From S5-327 sp965200975 (GTDB taxonomy: Bacteria > Chloroflexota > Dehalococcoidia > Lucifugimonadales > Australimonadaceae): DNA of 64,000 nucleotides. Location: assembly GCA_965200975.1 (NCBI GenBank), contig OZ241740.1, positions 496,001 through 560,000 on the forward strand, in the 5' to 3' direction. Below are positions 45,504 to 53,124 of this stretch, piece after piece (within the stretch, counting starts at the first letter, position 1; the number at the start of each line of letters is the position of its first letter). A program made the position numbers and the translations under genes. The notes beneath the pieces were generated by a model. The model made no database searches and was not told the DNA's origin. It saw only the letters and a list, made by a program, of their open reading frames with translations.

Positions 45504-45534
45504 TTCCGTCCGCCGCGCCGGAATCGCGCGGCGG
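45504..45534 (+). terminator. Terminator of the infC operon
   Basis: A perfect 12-bp stem, CGTCCGCCGCGC (45504-45515) with GCGCGGCGGACG (45523-45534), and a 7-nt loop directly after rplT. It may also serve the convergent gene ending at 45597. Confidence 0.75.
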
Positions 45535-45596
45535 ACGCCTCTCTCCCCGCCGGAAAACAGCCCCCAACCCAACCAGCCTGCTGGGCCGGTGCGTCG

Positions 45597-46025
45597 CTAC
45601 GCTTGAGCGATGCCCTGCGCCGCGGCGTGGTCCAGCACCCGGCGAAGCGACTCCCGGCTGATGTGCCGCGGCCAGGTCGACTGCAGCCACAAGCCCGATA
45701 CCTGGGCGTGGATGTCCGCCAGCGTCAGGGAGTCTTCCTTGGCGGTGAGCAGCAGACGCAGAACGATCTCGACTACCGGATGCTGAGGGGAGAAGTAGCC
45801 CTCCTGGTCGGCGCAGTTCGCCCGGAACAGGCGGCGCAGTTCGCTGTACGACGCCTCGCGCGGGTTGCTCTTCAGCTTCGCCTTTGCCGCCTCGCACAGC
45901 CGACCGTGCAGCACTATCCCCAGGGGACGGCCTTGCTGCTCGATGAGCTGCGGAGAGAACCGGTAGGAAGGATTGTTGTCCGGGGCCTCCTGTTCGGGCC
46001 CGGCGGCGATGGAGTCGATGGCCAT
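45597..46025 (-). CDS. Uncharacterised 142-residue protein
   Basis: A soluble protein with no Cys cluster or membrane segment. The C-terminal half (LTLADIHAQVSGLWLQSTWP and RESLRRVLDHAAAQG) looks like a winged-helix or similar DNA-binding fold, but I do not recognise a family. It starts 4 nt after the moeA stop, with GAGGTGA eight bases before the ATG, so it ends a pheT-moeA operon. Confidence 0.65.
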   Translation of the reverse strand: MAIDSIAAGPEQEAPDNNPSYRFSPQLIEQQGRPLGIVLHGRLCEAAKAKLKSNPREASYSELRRLFRANCADQEGYFSPQHPVVEIVLRLLLTAKEDSLTLADIHAQVSGLWLQSTWPRHISRESLRRVLDHAAAQGIAQA

Positions 46026-46029
46026 GCGG

Positions 46030-47442
46030 TCACCTCGTTATGTCTAGCTGTTCGGTAAGAATGGACGAGTGGTCGAGCCAGTCGAGCAGCTGCACGACGG
46101 CCTCCTCTCCGGCGGGGCGTCGCGGAACGTCCTCGGGGCAGATGGCGAGCCCCTGCGCCAGCCCCATCGATGTGAGCAGGTTCGAGCCTTGCGCCCCTGT
46201 AAGCCTGGCGCGCAGGCGCCCGTCGCGGCGTTCGAGCAGCACCCGCGCATAAACGCGGCGCTCGTCGAAGTTCACCAGATCGTCGTCGAGCACGGCGCGG
46301 ACGGTCGGCAGAGGCCTGGGCGCCGAGCCCATCATCTTCGCAAGCGCAGGCCTGCCGAGCTCAACGAGCGCCACCAGCGCGCTCACCGGATTGCCCGGCA
46401 GCCCCAGATGCGGGACCTTCCGTCCGTCGGGCGCGTTGAGCAGCCCGAACGCGATAGGCCGCGCCGGACGCATCCGCACGGCCCAAAAGTCAACGCTGCC
46501 GAGTTCGGCCAGCGTCTCTTTCACCATATCGAACGCGCCCGCGCTCACGCCCGCGGAGGTGATGAGCATATCGGCGTCCAACCCGCTCCGTATCTTGGCG
46601 CGCAGGTCGTCCATATTGTCCCGCGCAATGCCTGCGAGCACCGGCTCGGCGCCCCAGCGCCGCAGCGCCGCAGCTACACAGTACGTGTTGCTGTCGAATA
46701 AACGCCCCGGCTCCAGCGTCTCGCCGGGCGCCTGCACCTCGTCTCCGGTCGCGAGCACCGCTACGCGCGGACGCCGCGCCGCCGGCGCGTCCGCGAAGCC
46801 GAACGACGCCAGCAGACCGAGCGACGGCGGATCGAGCGTCCGGCCCTTCTCGAGCACGAGCTCGCCCTGTCGCGCGTCTTCCCCGGCGGGCCGAATGTGA
46901 TCGCCGACGCCCGGAGCATGATTGATGGCTATGAAGCCTGTCGCCAGGCCGGTCGACCGGCGCTCCACTTCGTCGGTGAACTCGTAAGGCACAATTGCGT
47001 CGGCGCCGGGGGGAGTGGGCGCCCCGGTCATAATCCGCACCGCCGTCCCCTCCGCAACCTCGGCGTCCGGCAGCTGCCCTGCCTGCACCTGACCGACGAT
47101 GGTCAGCGTGACCGGCGATTCCTGCGACGCGGACGCGACGTCCGCCGCGCGAACGGCGTAGCCGTCCATCGCCGAGTTCGCAAGCGCAGGGATGTCGAAC
47201 GGCGAACGAATGTCCTCCGCAAGCGTCAGCCCGTCAGCCTCGAGCAGGGGAACGCGTTGGGCCGGCAGCTCGCTTACAAGGGCGAGGATCCGTTCGAGCG
47301 CCTGCTCCACCGAGAGCATATCGGCGGTGCGAGGATGGGCGTGGCCGCGCCCGGCGTGGGCATGCCCGTGCCCGTGCTCTCGCTCATGCGCGTCGTGAGC
47401 GTGGCCGTGCCCGTGGCTATGGTCGTGGTCGTGCTGAGTCAT
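46030..47442 (-). CDS. moeA: Molybdopterin molybdenumtransferase with histidine-rich N-terminus
   Basis: Inserts molybdate into adenylylated molybdopterin to finish Mo cofactor; 470 aa from ATG 47442. Seen: ANSAMDGYAV, MTGAPTPPGADAIVPYE, ATGDEV, ITSAGVSAGAFDMVKETL and GLPGNPVSALV. Before the MoeA fold (starting ~residue 40) is an extension with 14 His in the first 36 residues (HDHDHSHGHGHAH). This is not part of ordinary MoeA and resembles metal-storage tails of HypB/SlyD/UreE. It starts 2 nt after the pheT stop. A GTG at 47469 is an alternative start. Confidence 0.92.
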   Translation of the reverse strand: MTQHDHDHSHGHGHAHDAHEREHGHGHAHAGRGHAHPRTADMLSVEQALERILALVSELPAQRVPLLEADGLTLAEDIRSPFDIPALANSAMDGYAVRAADVASASQESPVTLTIVGQVQAGQLPDAEVAEGTAVRIMTGAPTPPGADAIVPYEFTDEVERRSTGLATGFIAINHAPGVGDHIRPAGEDARQGELVLEKGRTLDPPSLGLLASFGFADAPAARRPRVAVLATGDEVQAPGETLEPGRLFDSNTYCVAAALRRWGAEPVLAGIARDNMDDLRAKIRSGLDADMLITSAGVSAGAFDMVKETLAELGSVDFWAVRMRPARPIAFGLLNAPDGRKVPHLGLPGNPVSALVALVELGRPALAKMMGSAPRPLPTVRAVLDDDLVNFDERRVYARVLLERRDGRLRARLTGAQGSNLLTSMGLAQGLAICPEDVPRRPAGEEAVVQLLDWLDHSSILTEQLDITR

Positions 47443-47444
47443 GG

Positions 47445-49829
47445 CTACGCCCGCAACACCGCGCCCCACTCGCGTTCGAGGCGGCCCACGATCCCCGACA
47501 CCGCGTCGTTGAGCTGCGCCGCGGTGAGTGTCTCCTTGTCCGACTGCAGATCAAGCCGGAAAGCGAGCGACTTCTTCCCTTCCGGCAAAGCGCCGCCCTC
47601 GAACAGATCGAACAGCGTCGCGCGCGCAACCAGCGGCTCTGACCTGATGACGCTGAGCAACCCATCCGCAGGCGTGTCGGCGTCGACCACTAGCGCGAGG
47701 TCGCGCCCTGCGCTCGGATACCGCGAGAACGGCTCGAACCGCGACCGGAGCAGAGGCAGCAGCGGAGCTATCGCTTCGAGATCGAGCTCGAACAGCGCGA
47801 CGGGCCCCGCGCCGAATCCGTACGCGCTAAGCGCAGCGGGCGCCAGCTCGCCAACGACGCCTGCTTGCGCGCCGCCGACCAGGATTCGCGCCGACCGGCC
47901 CGCGTGAAGCGTCGCGTCGTCCTCGATTCGCTCGAACTCGGGCGACAGCCCAAGGCGAGCGAGCAGCGCCTCAGTCACGCCCTTTGCGTCGTAGAAATCG
48001 AGCGCCGGAGCGCCCTTCTCCCACAGCGTTTCGCCTCTGACCCCCGCCAACGCGCCGACGGCCATCTCCCGCTCGTCCGGGAGTTCCCCCTCGCGCGGAA
48101 CGAACACGCGCCCAACCTCGAAGACTGCCGCGCTCCCTGGCGGCTGACGCAGGGCGGCTGACGCGTTGCGCAGCACTGCGGGGCGCAGCGACGTGCGCAG
48201 TCGCTCCTGCTCGCGGCTCATCGGGTTGGCCGCGCGCAGCGCTCCTGCGCCGGCGGCCTCTTCACTCACTAGAGTGTAGGAGATAGTCTCCTGCAGCCCA
48301 AGCGACGCCAGCAGATCGCGCGCCTCCTCCCGAAGCTCCCGCACAGGCTGACGTATCGCCTCCGGCACGCGCCCGGCCAGCGGTTCGTCCGGCACGGCGT
48401 CGTAGCCTACGGCCCGCGCGACTTCCTCGACGACGTCTTCCTCGATAGTCACGTCGGTGCGCCAGTATGGGGGGACTACGACCATCGCATCCCCGTCGTC
48501 GCCCTGCAGCGTGAACCCGAGCGACGACAGGACTTGCCGCGTCTGCGCCGGCGGATAGTCGGCGCCAAGCACGCGGCGAAGACTCGCGCCCGAGAACGGA
48601 ATGCGCGGCGGATCGCTCTTGCCCGGGAACACATCGCACATCCCGCGCGCTGCTTCGCCGCCTGCCGTTTCCAGGATGAGCCGCGTCGCGCGCCGCACGG
48701 CCCGCTCCGCCAGGTCGGGGTTGATCCCTTTCTCGAACCGCAGCGACGCTTCGGTGCGGAGCTTCAGCGCCCCCGCAGTTCGGCGCGTGTTGATGGCGTT
48801 GAATGTCGCCGACTCCAGAAGCACGTTGACGGTCGCGCCGGTCATCTCAGAGTTGAGCCCGCCGATGACGCCCGCCAGGCCGATGGCCCGCTCGGTGTCG
48901 GCGATAGTCAGCATCGGCGGCTGCAACGTGTGTTCCTGTCCGTCGAGGCTCGTGAAGCGCTCGCCTGGCTGGGCGGGACGCACGACGATGCGGGCGCCGC
49001 GCACCTCATCGAGGTCGAACGCGTGCAGCGGCTGCCCGTACTCGAGCATCACGTAATTCGTTACGTCCACCACGTTGTTGATCGACCGGTGCCCAGCCTC
49101 TTCAAGACGGCGTTGCAGCCACTCGGGAGAAGGGCCGATCCGGACGCCGCGCACGAGCGTGCAGGTGTAACGCCGGCACAGCTCGGGATCCGCAATCTCG
49201 ACCTCGACGAAGCCGCCGATCTCCTCGTCGCCCTCGGCGTAATCGAGCGCCGGCTCGGCGACCTCGCCGGCTGTGATGGCGGCGGCCTCGTGAGCCACGC
49301 CCAGCACCGACAAGCAGTCGCCCCGGTTGGGCGTCACCTCTATCTCGAACGCGTCGCTCCGCGGCAGCACCTCGGACAGCGGCGCGCCCACAGGGCTGTC
49401 GCCGGGCAGCACGAGAATGCCCTCGTGTTCGTCGCTCAGGCCAAGCTCGCGTTCGGAGCACACCATGCCGGCGGACTCGACTCCCCGAATTACCGCCGGG
49501 GCAAGCTCCATCCGCTCGCCGGTTCTGCCGTTAATAAGCGCCGCGCCCACTTGCGCGAAGGCGATCTTCTGCCCGGCGGCCACATTCGGCGCTCCGCACA
49601 CCACCGTGCGCGTCTCCCCTCCGGTGTCGACGGTCGCAAGACGCAGCCGGTCGGCGTTCGGGTGCGGGCTCACGTCCTGCACGCTGCCTACGATGACCTT
49701 CTCCCACGCTCCTCCCGGGCCGGGCTCGTAGACGGTCTCGACTCCGGCCATGGTGAGGCGGTGGGCGAGCTGACGCGGATCCATCGTTAGCGGGACGTAC
49801 TCAGCCAGCCACGACAAGGGGACTCTCAT
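47445..49829 (-). CDS. pheT: Phenylalanyl-tRNA synthetase beta subunit
   Basis: Editing and tRNA-binding subunit of PheRS, 794 aa. N-terminal OB/EMAP-like domain (VIVGSVQDVSPHPNADRLRL, VVCGAPNVAAGQKIAFAQVG), then B3/B4 editing (RRYTCTLVRGVRI, NNVVDVTNYVMLEYGQPLHA) and B5 (RIPFSGASLRRVLG). The C-terminal anticodon-binding FDX-ACB domain ends SRYPSAGRDLALVVDADTPA...GIVGRLEREWGAVLR. It is on the same strand as pheS but 3.3 kb away, with infC-rpmI-rplT inverted between them. moeA and a small gene follow in the same operon. Confidence 0.96.
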   Translation of the reverse strand: MRVPLSWLAEYVPLTMDPRQLAHRLTMAGVETVYEPGPGGAWEKVIVGSVQDVSPHPNADRLRLATVDTGGETRTVVCGAPNVAAGQKIAFAQVGAALINGRTGERMELAPAVIRGVESAGMVCSERELGLSDEHEGILVLPGDSPVGAPLSEVLPRSDAFEIEVTPNRGDCLSVLGVAHEAAAITAGEVAEPALDYAEGDEEIGGFVEVEIADPELCRRYTCTLVRGVRIGPSPEWLQRRLEEAGHRSINNVVDVTNYVMLEYGQPLHAFDLDEVRGARIVVRPAQPGERFTSLDGQEHTLQPPMLTIADTERAIGLAGVIGGLNSEMTGATVNVLLESATFNAINTRRTAGALKLRTEASLRFEKGINPDLAERAVRRATRLILETAGGEAARGMCDVFPGKSDPPRIPFSGASLRRVLGADYPPAQTRQVLSSLGFTLQGDDGDAMVVVPPYWRTDVTIEEDVVEEVARAVGYDAVPDEPLAGRVPEAIRQPVRELREEARDLLASLGLQETISYTLVSEEAAGAGALRAANPMSREQERLRTSLRPAVLRNASAALRQPPGSAAVFEVGRVFVPREGELPDEREMAVGALAGVRGETLWEKGAPALDFYDAKGVTEALLARLGLSPEFERIEDDATLHAGRSARILVGGAQAGVVGELAPAALSAYGFGAGPVALFELDLEAIAPLLPLLRSRFEPFSRYPSAGRDLALVVDADTPADGLLSVIRSEPLVARATLFDLFEGGALPEGKKSLAFRLDLQSDKETLTAAQLNDAVSGIVGRLEREWGAVLRA

Positions 49830-49873
49830 GCGGCGGAAAGCTCCGAAGAAGGCGATGCCTGGGCGTTCAGCGT

Positions 49874-49879
49874 AGTATA
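49874..49879 (-). promoter_or_regulatory. -10 box of pheT operon
   Basis: TATACT on the minus strand about 44 nt before the pheT ATG. The same AT-rich 82-bp gap must also hold the promoter for the divergent thioredoxin-like gene. Confidence 0.4.
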
Positions 49880-49911
49880 CGATAGGTTATCCAAAGGGGC
49901 GCTCTCCCCTC

Positions 49912-51249
49912 GTGAAAGGCCACATGCTCTCAGAAGTGTTTCCCCGCCTTGGCCGCCTGTTTTTCGCGCTGTGCGCGCTCGCCGTCGTTGCGGCGGTCGT
50001 CGCCGCATGCAGCTCCTCCGACGGCGACCCGACGCCGACGCCAGCCGCCTCTACTCCGGACGCGGCGTCCTCCGGTTCGGCGACGAGCCCTGCCGCCGCT
50101 ACCCCGACGACCGTCAGCCCCGTCGCGCCCACGCCGACGCCGACGCCCGACGCTCTGGAAGTCGACATCTCCGGCAGAGTTGGCGGCGCCCCGGGCGACA
50201 CCGCTCCGCAGTTCGCCGGCCTTGGCGCGTGGATCAACAGCGACCCGCTCACTATGGAGGAGCTGCGCGGAGAGGTCGTCCTCATCGACTTCTGGACGTA
50301 CACCTGCATCAACTGCATCCGCACCATCCCCTACCTGCGGGACTGGCATGCGAAGTACGCCGACCTCGGGCTGACAATCGTCGGCGTCCACACCCCCGAG
50401 TTCGAATTCGAGAAGGTGATCGACAATGTCGTCGCCTCAACCGAGGAGCTCGGCGTCGCCTGGCCTGTGGCGCAAGACAACGACTACCGCACCTGGCGCG
50501 CGTACGGCAACCGCTACTGGCCGGCCAAGTACCTTATCGACGCCGACGGCGTTGTGCGCTACACCCACTTCGGCGAGGGCGCCTACGACGAAACTGAGGC
50601 CCACATCCGCACGCTGCTCGCCGAATCGGGCCGCGACGTCTCCGGCGTCACCGCGAACCCTGACCCCGGCCCGCGGGCCGACCCCGAAGCGTATCAGTCC
50701 GAAGAGACCCGGCAAACGCGCGAGATCTACGGCGGCTGGAACCGCAACAGCAGCACCACCGGCCTCTACATCGCCGACCCGGACTACTACACCGGCCGGG
50801 GACTCACACAGGTCTATACCGACCCCGGCGGCCACCTCAATCAGTTCATCTACCTCCACGGCTCCTGGACATCCGAGGAAGAGTCGATAAAGCACGGCAG
50901 AGCCACCGACAACCTCGAGGACTACATCGCGCTGCTCTTCTACGCCCGCACAGTGAACCTCGTAACCGATTTCGCGGAAGACGCCGAACCGTACGAGGTC
51001 GAGGTCACGATCGCCGACATCCCCTCCGAGGATAGCGCGGAACTCGCCTACCGCCCCCTCAGCCCCAACGAGGCGGGCGCGCACATCGTCATCGAGGACG
51101 GGCGCAGCTATTTCGTCGTCGACGAGGCCGACCTCTACAACGTAGTCGCCTTGCCGGAGTTCGGCGGCGCGGAGCTCAAGTTCGCCTCCAACTCCCCGGA
51201 CTTTGCTCTGTTCGCGCTCACCTTCGGATCCTACGCCGAAACGTACTAG
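49912..51249 (+). CDS. Thioredoxin-fold (TlpA/DipZ C-terminal-like) lipoprotein
   Basis: A secreted redox lipoprotein of 445 aa. Signal peptide with lipobox VVAAC (Cys 33), a Thr/Pro/Ala spacer to ~80, then a thioredoxin domain with active site TCINC (C132, C135) in VLIDFWTYTCINCIR. C-terminal ~200 residues (from GGWNRNSSTTGLYIADPDYY) match the extra domain found after thioredoxin in mycobacterial DipZ. The DsbD-like membrane part is absent. GTG 49912 and ATG 49924 are both possible starts. Likely oxidises or reduces exported proteins together with the next gene, 9 nt downstream. Confidence 0.85.
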   Translation: MKGHMLSEVFPRLGRLFFALCALAVVAAVVAACSSSDGDPTPTPAASTPDAASSGSATSPAAATPTTVSPVAPTPTPTPDALEVDISGRVGGAPGDTAPQFAGLGAWINSDPLTMEELRGEVVLIDFWTYTCINCIRTIPYLRDWHAKYADLGLTIVGVHTPEFEFEKVIDNVVASTEELGVAWPVAQDNDYRTWRAYGNRYWPAKYLIDADGVVRYTHFGEGAYDETEAHIRTLLAESGRDVSGVTANPDPGPRADPEAYQSEETRQTREIYGGWNRNSSTTGLYIADPDYYTGRGLTQVYTDPGGHLNQFIYLHGSWTSEEESIKHGRATDNLEDYIALLFYARTVNLVTDFAEDAEPYEVEVTIADIPSEDSAELAYRPLSPNEAGAHIVIEDGRSYFVVDEADLYNVVALPEFGGAELKFASNSPDFALFALTFGSYAETY

Positions 51250-51258
51250 GAGCAAGGC

Positions 51259-52170
51259 ATGGCGCCGCACGCAAGACTACTGCTCGCGTTCGCTGCGGCA
51301 GGCGCAGCCCTGCTTGCATCGGCATGCTCGAGCGACGCAACCCCGACTCCTGCCGCGCCCTCCACGGCTGCGCCCGCGGTCGACGAGCTCACTCCGATAC
51401 TCGGCACGACCGTGCTGCGGACGGGGACGCAGCGCGTCGCCTTCTTGCTCGAATCCCCCGTCGCTCTCGTCACTGCTCCCGAGGCGAGCGTGAGGACGAC
51501 CTTCCTCGACGGCGACGCCCCCGGCGAGTCCGCAACTGCCGCCTTCAGCCTCTGGCCCTTTGGCACGCGAGGCTCATACGTTACAGAACTCTCCTTCCCT
51601 GCCGCCGGACGCTGGCGGCTCGACATCGCCGTCGACGACGCGTCAGTCGCGGGAGAGACGGCGCTGGAAGTCGATGTGGCTGAAACGTCCATCGTCCGCG
51701 ACATCGGCCAGATAGCTCCCTTCAGCGACACCAAGACGCTCAAGAGCGCGCAAGGCGACATCGCCGCCATCACCTCCCACTACCGCCCCGACCCCTCGCT
51801 CTACGAAGTGACGCTCGCAGAGTCGCTCTTTACCGGCAGGCCGACTGTCGTCGTGTTCGCCTCCCCCGCGTTCTGCACCACGCCGACCTGCGGCCCGCAG
51901 GTCGAGACCGTTTCCGAACTGCGCCAGGCGCGCCCCGACGCTGCCGATTACGTCCACGTCGAGGTCTACGACAACCCCAAGGAGATACAGGGAGACCTCT
52001 CGCGCGGCGCGCTCTCCCCCTTCCTTGCGGAATGGGGCATCGACCAAGTCCCGAACTATCACAACGAATCGTGGACGTTCGTCATCGGCGCAGACGCGCG
52101 CATCGCCGCGCGCTTCGAGGGGTACGCCGCCCTCGCCGAGCTCGAAGCGGCGCTTCAGGCGGCGTTGTAG
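51259..52170 (+). CDS. Lipoprotein with C-terminal thioredoxin-like domain (CxxxxC)
   Basis: A 303-aa lipoprotein with lipobox LASAC (Cys 23), a short Pro/Ala spacer, an N-terminal beta domain (~45-140) and a thioredoxin-like domain from ~185. Its cysteines are FASPAFCTTPTCGPQVE (C206 and C211), a CxxxxC spacing rather than CxxC. The cis-Pro loop region reads WGIDQVPNYHNESWTFVI. SD AGGAGCAAGG is 4-9 nt before the ATG. Co-transcribed with the preceding thioredoxin-like lipoprotein, so the two probably share a substrate or form a relay. Confidence 0.8.
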   Translation: MAPHARLLLAFAAAGAALLASACSSDATPTPAAPSTAAPAVDELTPILGTTVLRTGTQRVAFLLESPVALVTAPEASVRTTFLDGDAPGESATAAFSLWPFGTRGSYVTELSFPAAGRWRLDIAVDDASVAGETALEVDVAETSIVRDIGQIAPFSDTKTLKSAQGDIAAITSHYRPDPSLYEVTLAESLFTGRPTVVVFASPAFCTTPTCGPQVETVSELRQARPDAADYVHVEVYDNPKEIQGDLSRGALSPFLAEWGIDQVPNYHNESWTFVIGADARIAARFEGYAALAELEAALQAAL

Positions 52171-52184
52171 ACGCGCTCCATACT

Positions 52185-52230
52185 GAGAGGCTTGGGGGAG
52201 CGACGGTCTCCCGGTTCCGTAACAGCGCTG
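52185..52230 (+). repeat. Dispersed hairpin repeat, copy 11 (degenerate)
   Basis: GAGAGGCTTGGGGGAGCGAC then GGTCTCCCGG and a CAGCGCTG tail keep the frame of the element but several stem positions differ. Between convergent genes. Confidence 0.6.
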
Positions 52231-52296
52231 CCATCGGAGGCGCAGACGCATGCCCGCGCGCCTCTCTGCGCGTGGACGAACCTCTTTGCGGCGCGC

Positions 52297-52884
52297 CTAC
52301 CCGCTCCGCAGATCCTCCGCAAGCGAAGCCAGGGTCTCCGGCGAAAGCGCCGCCGTCGCCGCATAGCCGTTGTGGGCTATCTCGACGGCAGCCTCACTCT
52401 CCCCGCTTACGATAGCTTGCGCCTGCGCATCGCTGAGCGTGAACGTCAGATAGTGCACCGCGCTGACGCGGCTCTCGTTGCCGCCGCCCCCCTCGTACTG
52501 CGCCTCGACGCGCTCGCCGCCGAACACGAGGAACGTCGTCCCGCCGTGGTCGATGCCGGTAAAACGGTCCAGCGCCTCTCTCAGGCGCGCCCGGTCGGTA
52601 ACCTCGATGAGCAGCGTCGCTGAAAGCGCGTTCGGGCCGGGGATGAGCCGGTTGTAAGCGTCCAGCTCCTCCCGTATCCGCTCGTCGTTCACGATGCGCT
52701 TGGCCCGCATCATCTCCTGCACCTGGAAGCGCACCGTATCGCGGTTCTCGAAAACGAGCGTGACGAGGTCGCCGGCCTGCGCCCGGCGCCGCTTCTTCAG
52801 CTCGATGATACGGGCAAGGAACGCAGGCCGCTCCCGCTCGTACTGGGCGATGTTGACAACGTCCGTCGGCGTCAAGGGCAGCAT
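52297..52884 (-). CDS. DUF3501 family protein
   Basis: A 195-aa soluble protein matching DUF3501: ALKKRRR-like IELKKRRRAQAGDLVTLVFE, NRDTVRFQVQEMMRAKRI, ELDAYNRLIPGPNALSATLL and RFTGIDHGG. The ATG at 52884 gives the family's usual length and start (LPLTPTDVVNIAQYERERPA); the upstream open frame is unlike it. Members elsewhere tend to sit beside rubrerythrin-like and Fe-S oxidoreductase genes, which suits its position near katG and rubrerythrin. Molecular function unknown. Confidence 0.8.
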   Translation of the reverse strand: MLPLTPTDVVNIAQYERERPAFLARIIELKKRRRAQAGDLVTLVFENRDTVRFQVQEMMRAKRIVNDERIREELDAYNRLIPGPNALSATLLIEVTDRARLREALDRFTGIDHGGTTFLVFGGERVEAQYEGGGGNESRVSAVHYLTFTLSDAQAQAIVSGESEAAVEIAHNGYAATAALSPETLASLAEDLRSG

Positions 52885-53124
52885 CGAGTAACTCTGCGGA
52901 GTCCCGTGCGGCGGCGAAACCTGCGCGGGGAAGCCCTCCGTTCTGCTAACTCTATCATTAGCCCTCGCCGCAGCTTCAGACGGCAATTTCGGCGGGCCCG
53001 CCGGCGGCGCCCCTAACCGTCAGGCACTTCCCATAGAGAGCGAGAGAGGCTACTATGGTGCCCGGCGCGCCCGGGGGCTAGCGGCGCGCGCCGATCGGCA
53101 AATTTCTCGATTGGAGAGGCGCAT

